Shown in pieces: positions 1 to 10,894 of a stretch of 64,000 bases of DNA (the stretch's first letter is position 1; each line of letters starts with the position of its first letter). The notes below the pieces were generated by a model. That model saw only the letters and a list, made by a program, of their open reading frames with translations. It did not search any database and was not told the origin of the DNA. A program made the position numbers and the translations under genes. The stretch covers positions 38,405 to 102,404 of the forward strand of contig JAAOMT010000496.1 in NCBI GenBank assembly GCA_016748015.1. The letters run 5' to 3'. Source of the DNA: Geosiphon pyriformis. Its lineage: Eukaryota > Glomeromycota > Glomeromycetes > Archaeosporales > Geosiphonaceae.

Positions 1-229
1 CAAAAAGTTTATATTTAAATTATTAAATTTTTGAAATAATTGACAATATTAAAATATATATTATTTGTTTATTATATTATTAATTATATAATTTAAATCA
101 ATATGCCAATAAAAATTAACAATATTAATATATCAAAAACAATTGTAAACATAATTTCAAGAAAAAATTTTGAATATTTAAAAAAAATATCTTTATAAAG
201 TATATAATATTATGTTTTATTTATTTATT

Positions 230-260
<31 letters not shown>

Positions 261-307
261 TATAATTTAATTTTTAATTAAAATTTATTATAATCAATTA
301 AAAATAA
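1..307. other. AT-rich flank, nothing recognised
   Basis: Almost pure A+T sequence upstream of LINE copy 1. It includes runs of a TTTTATTT-type simple sequence near 215-260. No open frame or recognisable motif is seen. Confidence 0.6.
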
Positions 308-429
308 AAAAACTTCTTTCTCTTTTACCTCCAAATAATTCTCAAAGAGCGCATTTTCTGAAAAAAAAGTTTTTCATTTTTTCTTGTTAAGTTTATATCA
401 ACATTTTTTTAACTAATAACCCCTTTGTC

Positions 430-2294
430 ATGGATTTAAAAGCTACTTTTAGCAGTAATATGTCTAAGAAAAAAGTGCTTAAGGGTACTCTTTATGGTCC
501 TGCTGGTGGTTTTTTCTTCTAAAAGAAAAAAGTAGTTCTTGGTAATGTCAAACATTCAGGTAATAAAAAGGACATTTCTCTAATTAAACTTGGTTCTGGT
601 AGCATGTATTCAGACATGAATAGTAAGTTTAGTTGTGGTGAAGACAATATAGTTATGAAGGGTGTTAACAGTGGGTCTCTTTTAGGCTCAGCAGCTACTA
701 CTCCTAAAGCAAAAAGAGTGAATTCCAGCATAGTCTTTGGGTCTCCTCTTGGCTTCTCTAATTATAATATGGATGAAGAAGTGGAACTTCTCTTACCTCT
801 TTTTAGTATATCTTTGGAAAGAAAATAGATAGATCCTAAAATTGTGAAAACTCTTATGAAAGTTTCTGTTAGGAAGTCATTTGCTTTGAATATTAATCTT
901 TCAGCAGTGGAGGGCAAATCTGCTACAGCAAAAACTCAGTTCATCAAGAAAATTTTTTCAACAATAAATGGTTTTAGGAGGGCCACTATCCTCTTAAAAT
1001 TTGAAGAGATCATCTGATCAATGTTTACTTCTGAAAAAAGCATGGAAATGGCCACTTTATTGGCCAGAAAAAAAGAGATTGACATAAACAGTAATCTTAA
1101 GAGACAGGAAATAAGGTCAAATTGGGCTGTAGTAATTAAAAAAATTCCCATGAACATGCCTAAAGATATGATTGTCACTATAATATTCGAGTTTGGGGAA
1201 ATTAAGTCAATCAAAATTCAACTAATTGGGATGTGGCAAAAAGCTGTGATGGAGTTTGCTAAGTTAGACTAAGCTAATTTGCTAGTTTCTAAGTAATCAT
1301 TCATGATTGTTAAAGACTTTATGCATGTAGCCAAAGCAGTAGGAGATTGTGAGACTTGGACATCAAAGGATCAGTTCAGAGCACTTTTGTTTACTTTGCT
1401 GGTGGGAACAACAGCACATAATTTTGGGACTCTTCTGAAAAAAACTGGTGGGAAAACTTGCATTATAAACAGATCTCTAAAAACTGGCAATAGAATTTGC
1501 TTGGTTTTGAATCTGATAATAATCTGGAATTTGTCTTTTGCATGAAGCCAATTTTTGGTGGTGTTAAACTTTCTTGGACAAGGATGGATCTGGTTTGATG
1601 TGAGAAATACAGGAAGTTTGGTCATTTTGCTTTGGAATGTGATACACCTGTTGCATTCTTCTCTAAGCCTTCAAAAACATTTAAAAAGATTACATCCAAT
1701 GGGCGTTGTCTTTAGTTGGCAAAGTTATATGAAAAAAAGAGTGTTCCAATATCTTACTCTACTGCCTTTGGTAGCAAATCTTGAACCCAAGTGGTCTTAC
1801 TTACTGGTTCTTTTGATGGTTTTCACTTCACTATTAGTTTTGGTTCCCCTCTCTCTGGTTCCTCAGGCTTGAATGGTGGTCTCTTTTTTGTCTTGGTTGA
1901 TGACTCATTTCTGATTGCTCACGTGGCCTCTTTAGAATGGTCTTTGGAGCTATTAACTAACCAAGTTTCTGGTCTTGTGCACAAGCTCAGTAACATGGGA
2001 TTGGTGTTACAAGCTTTATCTTCCTCCTCTAAAGCTTCGGCTACTGTTGTTGTCACCAAAGAGAATTTGGCTTTGGATATGATTGTGGATGATTCTGAAT
2101 TGGTACTTCAACCCCCCTCATCTGATTTCCCTAGCATGTCTACTTTGGGTTTGAGTAGCTCAAAAGTCTTGACGTCCAAAGTTGGTAGTTTGGAATCTAA
2201 GCTGGTAGCTCTGAAGACTTCTGTTAATTCAGTTTTGGCAAAGTTAGATTATTTGTGTGCTGGCTTGGATCCTTTGTTATTTTCTTCATCTTAA
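430..2294 (+). pseudogene. LINE ORF1 (RRM-like, CCHC, coiled coil), copy 1
   Basis: Nucleic-acid-binding protein encoded upstream of the endonuclease/RT protein; by analogy with other LINEs it would package element RNA. The frame opens with ATG at 430, which lies at the equivalent point of copy 2. It is interrupted at 520 (TAA where copy 2 has CAG), at 826 and at several later points. At 1120-1260 a segment reading VIKKIPMNMPKD, then FGEIKSIKIQ, then MWQKAVMEF matches in layout the RRM-like part of the ORF1-only elements. Near 1580-1640 a degenerate CCHC finger reads CEKYRKFGHFALEC, with Tyr in place of the second Cys; copy 2 has the same Tyr. At 1791-2294 a Ser/Leu-rich segment with heptad-like spacing (VGSLESKLVALKTSV) suggests a coiled coil. 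The assignment rests on order and similarity among the copies in this window. Confidence 0.75.
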
Positions 2295-2344
2295 TGAGTG
2301 GTTTAATATAGAAAATAGCTACATGCAATGTTTAGAGCATTAAC

Positions 2345-4419
2345 ATGCCTGCTAAACAGAAAGATATTGTGCGCTGGCACAAGGACTCTAGAAATATGAT
2401 TTCAGTAATTACAGAAACAAAGCTGAAGTCTAGCATTAGACCTTGGATCATGAACAAGTTTAATGGTATACAAATTTTCACTTTTGGTTTGGATAAGAGT
2501 TTTTTTAGTGCTGGGGTGACTGTTGTTATGAACAATTTCTTGGCATGTCATATATCTAAGGTGGAAGAGATCCCCAGTTGTGTTGTTTCAATTTGTCTTC
2601 TCTTTAAAGATAAGATTTCAGTTTCAATTGTTGGGTTATATGTTGGCACTTCTCCTGGTACTAAGTTTGGTTTGGCCTTAAAGGTCAATTTTCTTATAGC
2701 CCAGATTGTTAATTCTAGTACTTTTGTTGTCTTGGATGGTAATTTTAATGAGGATGGATCTAGGAAGAGTGCAAGTCTTGGGTTTTGTTCAGATTTGAGC
2801 TTGGTCAATTCATTTGGTGATCACTTCTTGGCCAGTACACCTACATGGAGCAATTCAAGAGGTGTTGATAAAGTTATTGACTATATTTTTGTTAGTAAAA
2901 GCCTTATTTCAGCAGTGGCTAGTCATAAAGTTGGTTTTGTTGCTGAGTTTTTTAATACTGATCACAATGCTGTTTCCATTTCTGTGGGCTTGAAAGGCCT
3001 TTTGGATATTCACTTAAACAGTGTTCATAAGCAAGCTAATAAGAATCATTGGAAGTTCAAATTAAAAGGAGTAAATGATGGCAGATGGGAGCATTTTAGA
3101 AGGTGTTCTTCAGGAAAATTTTTGGCAAAAGCTGAAGAGTTTTATGGTGCAGAATGCAGTAGTAACTTAGATGCAATGTGGGAGATTTTTAGGAAGGTGA
3201 TGATTAATTCTGCTAATGCTACTTTTTCTCAGCTCTGGTTTAATAAGTTCAATTGTGCCAGGAATAAGTTGTTTTCGAAATTTTTCAGGATGGAGAAGCT
3301 GCTGTCCAAGCTAGTCAAAAGTTTGAGTTTAAGACTGGATTTGGCAGCTGACTGTCTAGTTAGCACTTGGTTGACCATTGACAAAGCAAAAGTGTCTAAA
3401 ATTTGCCTTATGATCAGTAACAGGATTTGAGTTGATGTTATTCTACATCACATTTTAAGTGTCAAGAAAAGTTACCACAAATCTAAATATTATGAATTCA
3501 GAATGACCAGAGATGAATTCATAAGAAAGGCTGTTGAAAGACGCATGAAAAATTTCTGTTCAAATAAGAGGAAAATAATTAAAAGCATTTTAAATCAACC
3601 ATTTAGGAAGGTAGTCTTTGATCCTTTGATTGTTGACAACAATCTCATCCTGGAGCCACAAGTGGTTAAGTTTTTAATTGACACAATAATGAAAAATTAG
3701 ACAAGAAAGTGTTTGGCTCCGGATGCTCTTCCTAATCATTGGCACAAACAATATGCCTCTTTGGATTATGTTAATAATGAAGTATTCTCAAGGGTTATAA
3801 GTGATATCAATATGTGCAAGTTGATGTGTGTTGTCAAGAACCTGCCTGATAGAAAAGCTGCTGGACTCTCTGGCATTCCTAATGAGCTGTGAAAACATGG
3901 TGATACTTCAGTTCTTAATGGTTTTTTATCTATTTTTAATAGTTGTTTGAGATATAAAAAGGTTCCCATACAGTAGAAAAGATTCTGGGTGCCCATAATT
4001 TCTAAACCTTACAATTGAGAGGGTACTCTCATCAATACTCATCTGATCGCATTGATTGAAACTACTCAGAAAATTTTGTCCAAGGTTCTTTTGAACAGGA
4101 TTTCTCTGGTTTGCAGCAGATTTGATGTTTTGCATAGTGACAATTTCTCAGTTTTAAAGGGCATTTCTACACAAAATTCAATCTTTAACATTGGTTTAAT
4201 TATTGAGGATGCTCTGGAGAAGGACAAAGAGGTGTGGCTTGTTCTTTAGAATATGTGCAAGGTCTACAATTCTATTAAGTGGTCACATTTGCTCAATAGT
4301 CTGGTCAGGATCAAAATGTGTCTCCGTTTTATAAACTTTTTCAGCAGTATACACAATGATAGGATCAATCGGGTAATGACAGATTTTGGCTTAACTGATA
4401 GTCATATTGTTCATGATGA
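2345..4419 (+). pseudogene. LINE ORF2, 5' part: APE endonuclease and RT fingers/palm
   Basis: N-terminal half of the endonuclease/reverse transcriptase, which nicks target DNA and primes reverse transcription there. The endonuclease (2345 to about 3010) is open and keeps its key motifs: ETKL at about 2416, LDGNFNED at 2731-2754, DYIF at 2879-2890 and TDHNAV at about 2959. The frame is open to a TGA at 3428. The RT follows with the words LAPDALPNHW, DRKAAGLSGIPNEL and VPIISKP, then a stop where family members carry Gln. Motif A reads NMCKVYNSIKW, where active relatives have Asp in the first position. The frame is cut at 4419 by the Ty3 element inside the codons that read HD, then G-L-D-Q-G-E on the other side (14340). 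It continues in the segment 14340-16779. Confidence 0.85.
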
Positions 4420-5389
4420 TATTACTGAAGATTTTTGGTCTCTTTTCTTAAATGTTGTTAATGTCTGTTTGTTGAAAATTCATGTTTTTTAGAAGTAGTT
4501 GGATCTTCAGTAACTGAATTTATTTTCAAATTATCTTCTATAATTTGAACTGCTGGGCTTATAAATAGAATGGCCAATTCCTTGCCAGTTACTTTATGTA
4601 GTTATGTTGTAGTAAACATCAACTCTTTCCCAGGAATTGCTTGTCTAGAAGCTTACTAAAAATGTGTAGTTACTTTGCTGTGAAAGTCAACTCTTCTACA
4701 GGAATCTCGTCTGTAGGCTACCCTAATGATTGTAAAAAAAAAATAAAAGAAATGTAAAAGAAATAGGATTTTATCAAGGGAAACGTTTTTTTATCCAGGC
4801 CTGGAATCACTAACAGTTTATTGAAATTGGTAGCTAATTAATTTCAAAATGTTAGTTGGGTTTTGAGAATTTTCCAAGTGCAATAATTAAAAAATTTGGT
4901 TTTTTTGAATTATTTGATATTTATTTCTTTTTGTGTGTATAGGAATGGTTCTAGTGATAAAATCTAAAGTAAGATATATTTTCTTGAAGAGAAAAGCTTT
5001 TCTTTTATACAATTTGTCGTAACACTATTCTATAAACTTGAACTTTGCTCTTTTCTACAATTTTGCTGAACTAAAGCTATATTTCAGTGAACTACAAGTT
5101 ATTTCTGTGAACTATTAAATATTTCGGTGAACTATCAATTATTTCAGCAACTTTTTACAAATTTCAGTGAACTTTTGAATGTTACATAGTTCAGAGTATT
5201 GCATGATTGATCATTGCAATTAAGTTACATTTGTGTTCTGTACAAATCAGGTTATTAATTAAATAATAGTTTCAGATATTTTGCTAATATAATAAGTAAT
5301 AATTTGAAATGATAATATATGCTAATTAATAATAGGAATTATAAGGGTGATTTCATGCTAAATAATATCTCTAATTTTGTCTGGTAACA
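4420..5389 (-). repeat. 3' LTR of the Ty3 element
   Basis: 970-bp LTR, downstream copy relative to element transcription. Its outer end reads TATTACTGAAGATTTTT, a decayed form of TGTTACCAGAGGTTTTT in the partner. Its inner end, CTGGTAACA, abuts the polypurine tract at 5390. It matches 13356-14339 along its whole length. Differences are mostly C/T and G/A, plus an AAATAAAAG-type expansion in the partner, which explains the 14-bp length difference. Confidence 0.95.
5061..5180 (-). repeat. 20-bp tandem repeat inside 3' LTR
   Basis: Five exact-period 20-bp units from 5081 (consensus ATTTCGGCGAACTATYAANT in plus view), plus a weaker unit at 5061. Cores read cagtga, ctgtga, cggtga, cagcaa and cagtga. 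Only the third unit keeps a CpG. Confidence 0.85.
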
Positions 5390-6077
5390 TAACCTCCTCC
5401 TCAAGACTGAGCTCCATCGAAGTCCAAGTGCTGTCTGTAATTTCTGGATAGTAATCCAAGATTATTGAAGAAATTTGGTCTGAAAATTGTTGAAATTTCA
5501 GTTCTGTGAGCTTTCCAATATATTGAGTTTTCAAGGATTGTAAAATTGGGTTTTATAAGACGTTTTTGCAGGTGTGAAATAGGTCATAAAGTCTAAAAGC
5601 AGCTCTTAGTTTATAGTGGCTGTTTTTAAGTCCAGCTGTTGTCTTGAATTCATTGTGGAGTTGTTTCTGAATAGCTTCTTTTGTAAGGTTTGCTGCTGTA
5701 AGCTCCAGTTTTCGTTCATGAAGTGTTTTTCCAATGTAGAAATATCTATATATTGAGAGGTATTTGCTGTTTTCTTCATTAAGACACAGTTGAAGTTTTT
5801 GTTGAATAGTGGCATTTGGTGGAATATTAATAGGAGTGAGCAATAAGTTTTCTTTCAAAACAAGCTTCAAAAGTTCTGGTAGGTGAATTCCAGAATAACT
5901 TCTTGTGTTTTTTCTATAAGGGTAATACTTTCGTAAATTTGGGGCTAGATTTGTAACTATTTTTGTTTGAGTATAATTAATATGTTTTCCAGTGATAGTA
6001 ATAGATAATTCGGATATTGTTTTTAAAGCTAACATTAATTTTTGAGATAACTGTTGAATGTTTTGAGAGATAGTCAT
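5358..6077 (-). pseudogene. ORF3 downstream of integrase, ends inside LTR
   Basis: A 239-codon frame starting at ATG 6077 (MTISQNIQQLSQKLML), separated from integrase by about 200 bp of AT-rich spacer. It reads without interruption for 174 codons to one TAA at 5553-5555. It then stays open through the polypurine tract (TSMELSLEEEV) and into the LTR (MLPDKIRDII) to TAG at 5358-5360. The length is an exact multiple of three. It is far cleaner than the adjacent pol genes. The composition is Lys/Leu/Gln/Asn-rich, with ITGKHINYTQTKIVTNL, YYPYRKNTRSYSGIHLPEL and YIGKTLHERKLELTAANL. No signal peptide or membrane span is seen, so it is not a typical env. I do not recognise the family. It could be a regulatory or nucleic-acid-binding accessory protein, but that is a guess. 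Confidence 0.7.
5390..5403 (-). other. Polypurine tract
   Basis: The minus strand reads GAGGAGGAGGTTA directly against the 3' LTR, the usual site for plus-strand priming. In this element the tract is also coding: it lies in frame within ORF3 as Glu-Glu-Glu-Val. Confidence 0.8.
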
Positions 6078-6289
6078 TATAAAAAAATTGAAATAAAAAA
6101 AATAAAATAAATTGAAATTATTTTTGGTGTGTGGGTTTTTATGTTTATTTTTGATTTTGTTTTCAGTATTTTTGTTATGTTTTTGTGGAATTGTTTCTAA
6201 ATTATAAGGGAATAACTATAGTAATATATATAATTTAAGTGTTCAAGTTGAGAGGTTGTTCAATGACAACTATTGGTTCTAAATTTCAG

Positions 6290-7640
6290 AGAATATCTTT
6301 GGGATTAATTAAAGGGGAATGTGTACCAATTTGTGGAATTAATAATTCAAAATTGTTTCTGGAATGATAGTGTTTCAAATAATCTCTATGTGCAACTTTT
6401 GCTAGGATTTGTCATCAAGTTTTAACTTGTATGATCCATTGTCTAGGATTTCATGAATAAAGAATGATCCATCCCATTTATTTTCAAAGTTTCCACTCCA
6501 TTGTTTTTCAGCCTTAGTTCTATGTAAGAGAATCTTGTTTCTAATTTTAAATTTGTTGGTGACTGGTGGCAATTTGTTGTCATGCCGTTCTTTTTGTTGA
6601 GCTTGGGAGTGTTCAATGTGAGTTGCTGCTATTCATTGTTTTTCTTCCAATGTGTTAAGCAGAGTGTAGGCTCTTCATTGTAGTGTTTCCTGAAAGTTGT
6701 CTTCATTAATTGGCTGTACTGGGTATGTTTCCACTATGAAACTAATTGGTAACATTGCTGTTTTTCTATAGATTAAATCAAATGGTATGTGTTTTGTGGT
6801 ATCTTGTTTTAGTGTTCTATATGCTAGTAACACTGATAGAATAAAGGTATCTTATTCTTGCTCAAAATCAGTTGAGACTTTGGCTAATGATTTACACAAT
6901 GTTCTGTTGAAACATTCTACAAGTCTATTTGTTTGTGAATGGTAGGGCAAAGATAATGGTCTTTTGATATTGAATCATTCACAAATTTCTTGTATTAAGT
7001 TGTTCACAAAATGTGTTCCTTGGTTGGATAAAAGTTCAATTGGGCATCCATGTCTACAAATAATGTCTTCATAAATGAAGTTTGCTACTGATTTCATATC
7101 TGCTCATTGAATGACTCTGGCTTCAGGCTATTTGGTGAGATAATCTACAGCTACTGTAATATAATGGTTTCCTTGGTTTGTAATAGATAGTGGTCCGACT
7201 AAATCAATCCCAACTTGGTCAAAAGGCTGTTCAACTTTGATTGGATTTAAAGGTTCTGTAGGGCAAGTTCCTTTTCTTCTTTGACAACTATTACAAGATT
7301 TGACATATTTATGAATGTCTCTTCTCATTTAGGGCCAAAAGTAGTGTTCTAATGTTCTTTGGGTGGTGCTATTTTTTCCTAAATGTGCTGATAAAGAGTC
7401 TGAGTGCATGTTGTATAAGATAGTTTTCTTCTCATTTTCCTGTATTAATCTGAGTGGTTTGTCTGGGTTTCTGAAGTTTCAATAATAAATGGTGTTATTG
7501 TGTAGAAAATATTGTTTGGCTTTTTGTTGTAATTGGTGTTTTTCATCTGAAGACCAATCTGTTGGGATTGTTAGTGTCTTCAAATATTGTTTGAGATTGT
7601 TATAGTTTTCAGGGTTCATTGTTTGTGGCTGTCTTTGTTG
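6290..7640 (-). pseudogene. Ty3 integrase
   Basis: Would insert element DNA into the host chromosome. The zinc-binding part ends with MRRDIHKYVKSCNSCQRRKG (7269-7328). The core follows: QVGIDLVGPLS (first Asp, about 7190-7220), a stop after VDYLTK at 7128, then ELLSNQGTHF near 7020, where the second catalytic Asp is Asn (AAC after C, again a possible CpG change), and RLVECFNRTL near 6915 with the catalytic Glu kept. A further region reads FILSVLLAYRTLKQDTTKHIPFDLIY, then a C-terminal SH3-like part (WSGNFENKWDGSFFIHEIL, DNGSYKL) at about 6400-6500. About eight stops are present. It shares the RT frame. Confidence 0.88.
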
Positions 7641-7649
7641 GTTAAGTTG

Positions 7650-9460
7650 AGTGTTGGCTTGTGTTTTCTAATTTTGCTTCATTCTTGAAAGACAGTTAAC
7701 ATTGGTGTGGAGTTTTCCTGGTTTGTGGTGCACTATATATTGATAGTTTGCTAAGAATCCTATCCATCAGGTTTGTTTTGCATTAAGTTGGGTGTTTTTG
7801 TTTTGTAACCATTTGAGTCCAATATTATCAGTAATAATATTGAATTCTTTAGACCTGAGATAAAGGTTGAAGTGATGTAGGGCCCAAATTATGGCTGCTG
7901 TTTCTAGTTCTGTGGCAGGGTAGTTTTTCTCAGCTGGTTTTAATGTTTTGCTAGTATAAGCAATTACTTGCTCATTTTCGTTGTCATCTAATTATGATAA
8001 GATGGCACTGAAAGCAGTATATGAGACATCTGTAGCTAATCGGAATTGGTTGCTAAAATCAGAATAAGCAAGAATTGGAGCTGTTGTAAGCTTTTCCTTG
8101 AGAATTTCAAAGGCTTTTTGGTGTTCAGTGGTCCGTTTGTATTCAATGTTTTTGGTGGTAAGCTGGTTGAAAGGTTTTGCAATTTCTGAGAATCTTTTGA
8201 TGAATTTTCAATAATAAGAGGCTAATTCAATGAATTCTTTCAGTTTGGTGGTGTTTTGGGGAGTTTTAAAGTTTTTGACAATGCTAATTTTTCCTGAATC
8301 AAGTTTGATTCTGTCTTTGCTGACAATATAGCCAAGAAAGGCCAAACTTGTTTTTCCAAAATAGCATTTCTCAATGTTCAGTTTCAATTCTGCTTTCTGT
8401 AATCATTGAAAAACTTCTTGCAGATGTTTTAAGTGTAATTCAAAAGATGGGAAATAAACATCAGTATCATTGAGATAAATGACTACTGATTTCCAAAAGA
8501 GTTCTTTGTACACAACATCCATAAGCCTTTGGAATGTTGCTGGTATATTGCATAATCCAAAAGACATTACGTTAAACTCATAATTTCCTCCTTGTGTAAT
8601 GAAAGCAGTTTTGGGGCAATCTTTGAGATCCATGACAACTTGTCAGTATCCGCTTTCCAAATCTAGAGTTGAAAAGTATTTGGACTTTCCAAGGGCATCT
8701 AACATATCATCAATTTAGGGAAAAGGATAGGCATCTCCAATGGTGACACTGTTAAGTTGGCAGTAATTGACACAAAATCGTATCTTTCCATTTTCTTTTT
8801 AACTAGAACCACAGGTGAGGCTCATGAACTTATTGACAGTTGAATAAGTCCATTGTTAAGCATCCATTATACTTCTTCTCAGATAAATTGGTGACTTTCT
8901 GGAGCAACTCAGTAGGCTTGTTGTTACCTTGGTTTGGCATTTCCTGTATAGATTTGGTGTTGAACCAAATTGGTTCTTCCTAAGTCATTGTTGTTTTCAG
9001 CAAAGATATCAGCAAATTTTGCAATTAGCTTTTTGAGCTGGTTTTGTTGTTGTGGTTCAAGTTGTCCCATGTTGATTTGAGATAGTTTTTCCATGACAAC
9101 ATGGTAGTTTTCAGAGCTAAGGTTTGGGTTGATTTTTGGTAGTGAATGTCCAATGATTTCTGAGAAATTGAAAACTGTTTGGAGTAGTTCTTGTTGAAAA
9201 ATGTTACTGTAAATGACTCTAATTTCTAAGTTATTTAATAAAACTATGGGATAATTGTTGGAATTGTAAAAAGTAACTCAAACTTTTTTTGTTTTTTCTG
9301 GAATATAAATGTTTGGGATCGAGATATTATGTTTCAAACAGATTTGTTCATTGGACTCAAAAATTTGTTGTGTAGTTGTTGGCTTTTTACAAGTGTAAAT
9401 TTCAGGGTGTTTTCTGAAAAGTAAAATAGTAATTGGTTAGAGAAGGCGTAAAATCTGGTA
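7650..9460 (-). pseudogene. pol: Ty3 reverse transcriptase and RNase H
   Basis: Copies element RNA into DNA and degrades the RNA strand. The region opens with a linker (HPEIYTCKKPTTTQQIF), followed by EPQQQNQLKKLIAKFADIFA and DLGRTNLVQHQI. RT motifs follow: YFSTLDLESGY near 8680, KTAFITQGGNYEFNVMSFGL (8550-8610), ATFQRLMD and VIYLNDTDVY at about 8455-8485. The YLDD box is YLND; AAT follows C, so a CpG change from GAT explains it. Then FLGYIVSKDRIKLD. RNase H reads ATDVSYTAFSAIL, TSKTLKPAEKNYPATELE, AIIWALHHFNLYL and TDNIGLKWL, ending at HHKPGKLHTNVNCLSR (about 7690-7740). Many in-frame stops. The frame differs from gag-dUTPase, implying a frameshift just upstream. Confidence 0.9.
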
Positions 9461-9489
9461 AGACTTATTTTGTTTATTGAGAGCTATGT

Positions 9490-10093
9490 TTACTGGAACT
9501 GTAAATTGTTCAGTTGAACCAAAACCTTGTGTTTCTTTTTTGCTTTTTTCCAATTGTTCTCTTTGATTGATTAACTATAAACTCAAAACATTGATTAAGG
9601 ATAAATAGATAGCTTGAGCAATTTTCTCAGCATATTCAATTTTGAAAGACTTATTGGTTTTATTTTGTAACATTATTGTAATGTTTTTTGTATATCCGGC
9701 ATCTATAATTTTTTCTCTAATGTTAATTCCTTTGCTTGCTAAGGATAATCAGGAAGCGATTTGGACCATTGCTCCTGGTGGAATTTTGAGAGCAATTTTG
9801 AGATTGATTTTGGTAAGAGAATTTGGTTAAAAGACCAAAGTGTTTTTTCCTAGATATTGTAGATCATATCCAGCATCAATTTCATGTGCTTTTTCAGGTT
9901 TTATTCCTTGTTCATTGTTGTTGAAGTATTTGAGTTGCAGAGCAGGCTGGTTTTCAGTAAAATAGATGGGTGTGGTTTCAATTTCTTTTGTTGCTTCAGG
10001 TTCTCCGAATTCAATTTCATATTCATTACTTTTGCTGAGCAAAAGAATACTAAGAGCGTAGCATTTAGGACACCATTGTTCATCACAAGGCAT
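9490..10093 (-). pseudogene. dUTPase domain within the Ty3 polyprotein
   Basis: Trimeric-type dUTP nucleotidohydrolase domain, which would remove dUTP and limit uracil in element cDNA. All five family motifs are visible in order: motif 1 EIDAGYDLQ (about 9850-9875), motif 2 reading QIAS-stop-LSLASKGI (about 9727-9765), motif 3 EKIIDAGYTKNITIML with the catalytic Asp and Tyr (about 9670-9715), motif 4 AEKIAQAIYL (about 9600-9635) and motif 5 TQGFGSTEQF (about 9505-9535). Two further in-frame stops occur (TAA at 9827, and one near 9580). The stop in motif 2 is TGA after C, as expected if the motif arginine codon CGA suffered a CpG change. dUTPases are known from some retroviruses and some LTR elements, but not from most Ty3 elements. 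It lies between the cysteine-rich module and RT. Confidence 0.85.
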
Positions 10094-10894
10094 TATACAT
10101 TCCTCACATAATTTAATGTTTATTTGCTTTAGCCATTGAGCTTAAGCTTCTTTAGTCGAGTAGGTATGACTTGCGATTTGATGGTACACTTCTACTTCAT
10201 CTTTATAATCAAATCCAGTTAATTCCAAAGTATATTCAATATATTCAGCTTCCTTCATTTGAAGAACATCTTCTTTGGTTCCTCCATTAATTAAAATCAT
10301 AGCAAGTTTATAGATCATTTCAGCGTCATGGGAGTAGTGATAAAGTTTGTTGAGGGCACTGTTGTAAGTGGCATTGAAAAGTGTTCCACGTTTCACTTTT
10401 TCTGCAATAGAAAGAGCATATTGGCAAGTTTGATCACAGACTCCTCCTTTAAAGGCAATGTCAATCCAATCACATTCATCAGGAAGCTGCTTTCTACAAG
10501 TAAGACAGGGTGTTCCATCTCATTTTCCGCTTCTTTTAATCAAGTGGCCTCATCATTCTCAATAGCAGGCATTGCAAAAGTAACAAGTATGACTTCCATA
10601 TTCTTCCTCTGGTAAGATACAGGCTCCCATTAAGGAGAGTTTCTTGTAGCAGTCCTTGTATTTGAGTGGAATGTAAAAGCATCATTTCTTTAGTTCTGGT
10701 TTAGAATATGGAATGTTCCATCCAGGAGTTTTTGGTTTCTCTGGATATGAGTTTGTTGCAAAATACATTTGCTCAGTTTCTTCAGCCCAGTTAGATGTTG
10801 ATTCAAGTGCCATAAATGTTTTGACTACAGGCTTTTCTTCCTCCTCTTCAAATTTGAAGACAGGGGCTTTCTCTGATTGTTTGTTAAATGTACC
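10094..10894 (-). pseudogene. Cysteine-rich module between protease and dUTPase
   Basis: About 260 codons in the Gag-Pro-dUTPase frame that I cannot assign to a standard pol domain. It has a Glu-rich start (FKFEEEEEKPVVKTF) and a segment around SNWAEETEQMYFATNSYPEKP. Paired cysteines follow: CYFCNAC at about 10570, CLTCRKQLPDEC at about 10490-10510, VCDQTCQYALSIAEKVKRG at about 10395-10440, and CEEC, CDEQWC and CPKCYALSI at about 10055-10110. The block 10396-10142 (FNATYNSALNKLYHYSHDAE, then YKLAMILINGGTKED) is helical in appearance. The cysteine spacing suggests zinc ribbons, and the repeated C..YALSI may mark a duplicated unit. A cluster of stops is seen near 10555. Function unknown. Confidence 0.6.

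Noticed and set aside
1555-1872. Hydrophobic 105-codon ORF (LLHSSLSLQK, LLVLLMVF) resembling a membrane protein
   Set aside because: It is a frame-shifted reading of LINE ORF1; the CCHC finger and linker are in another frame.
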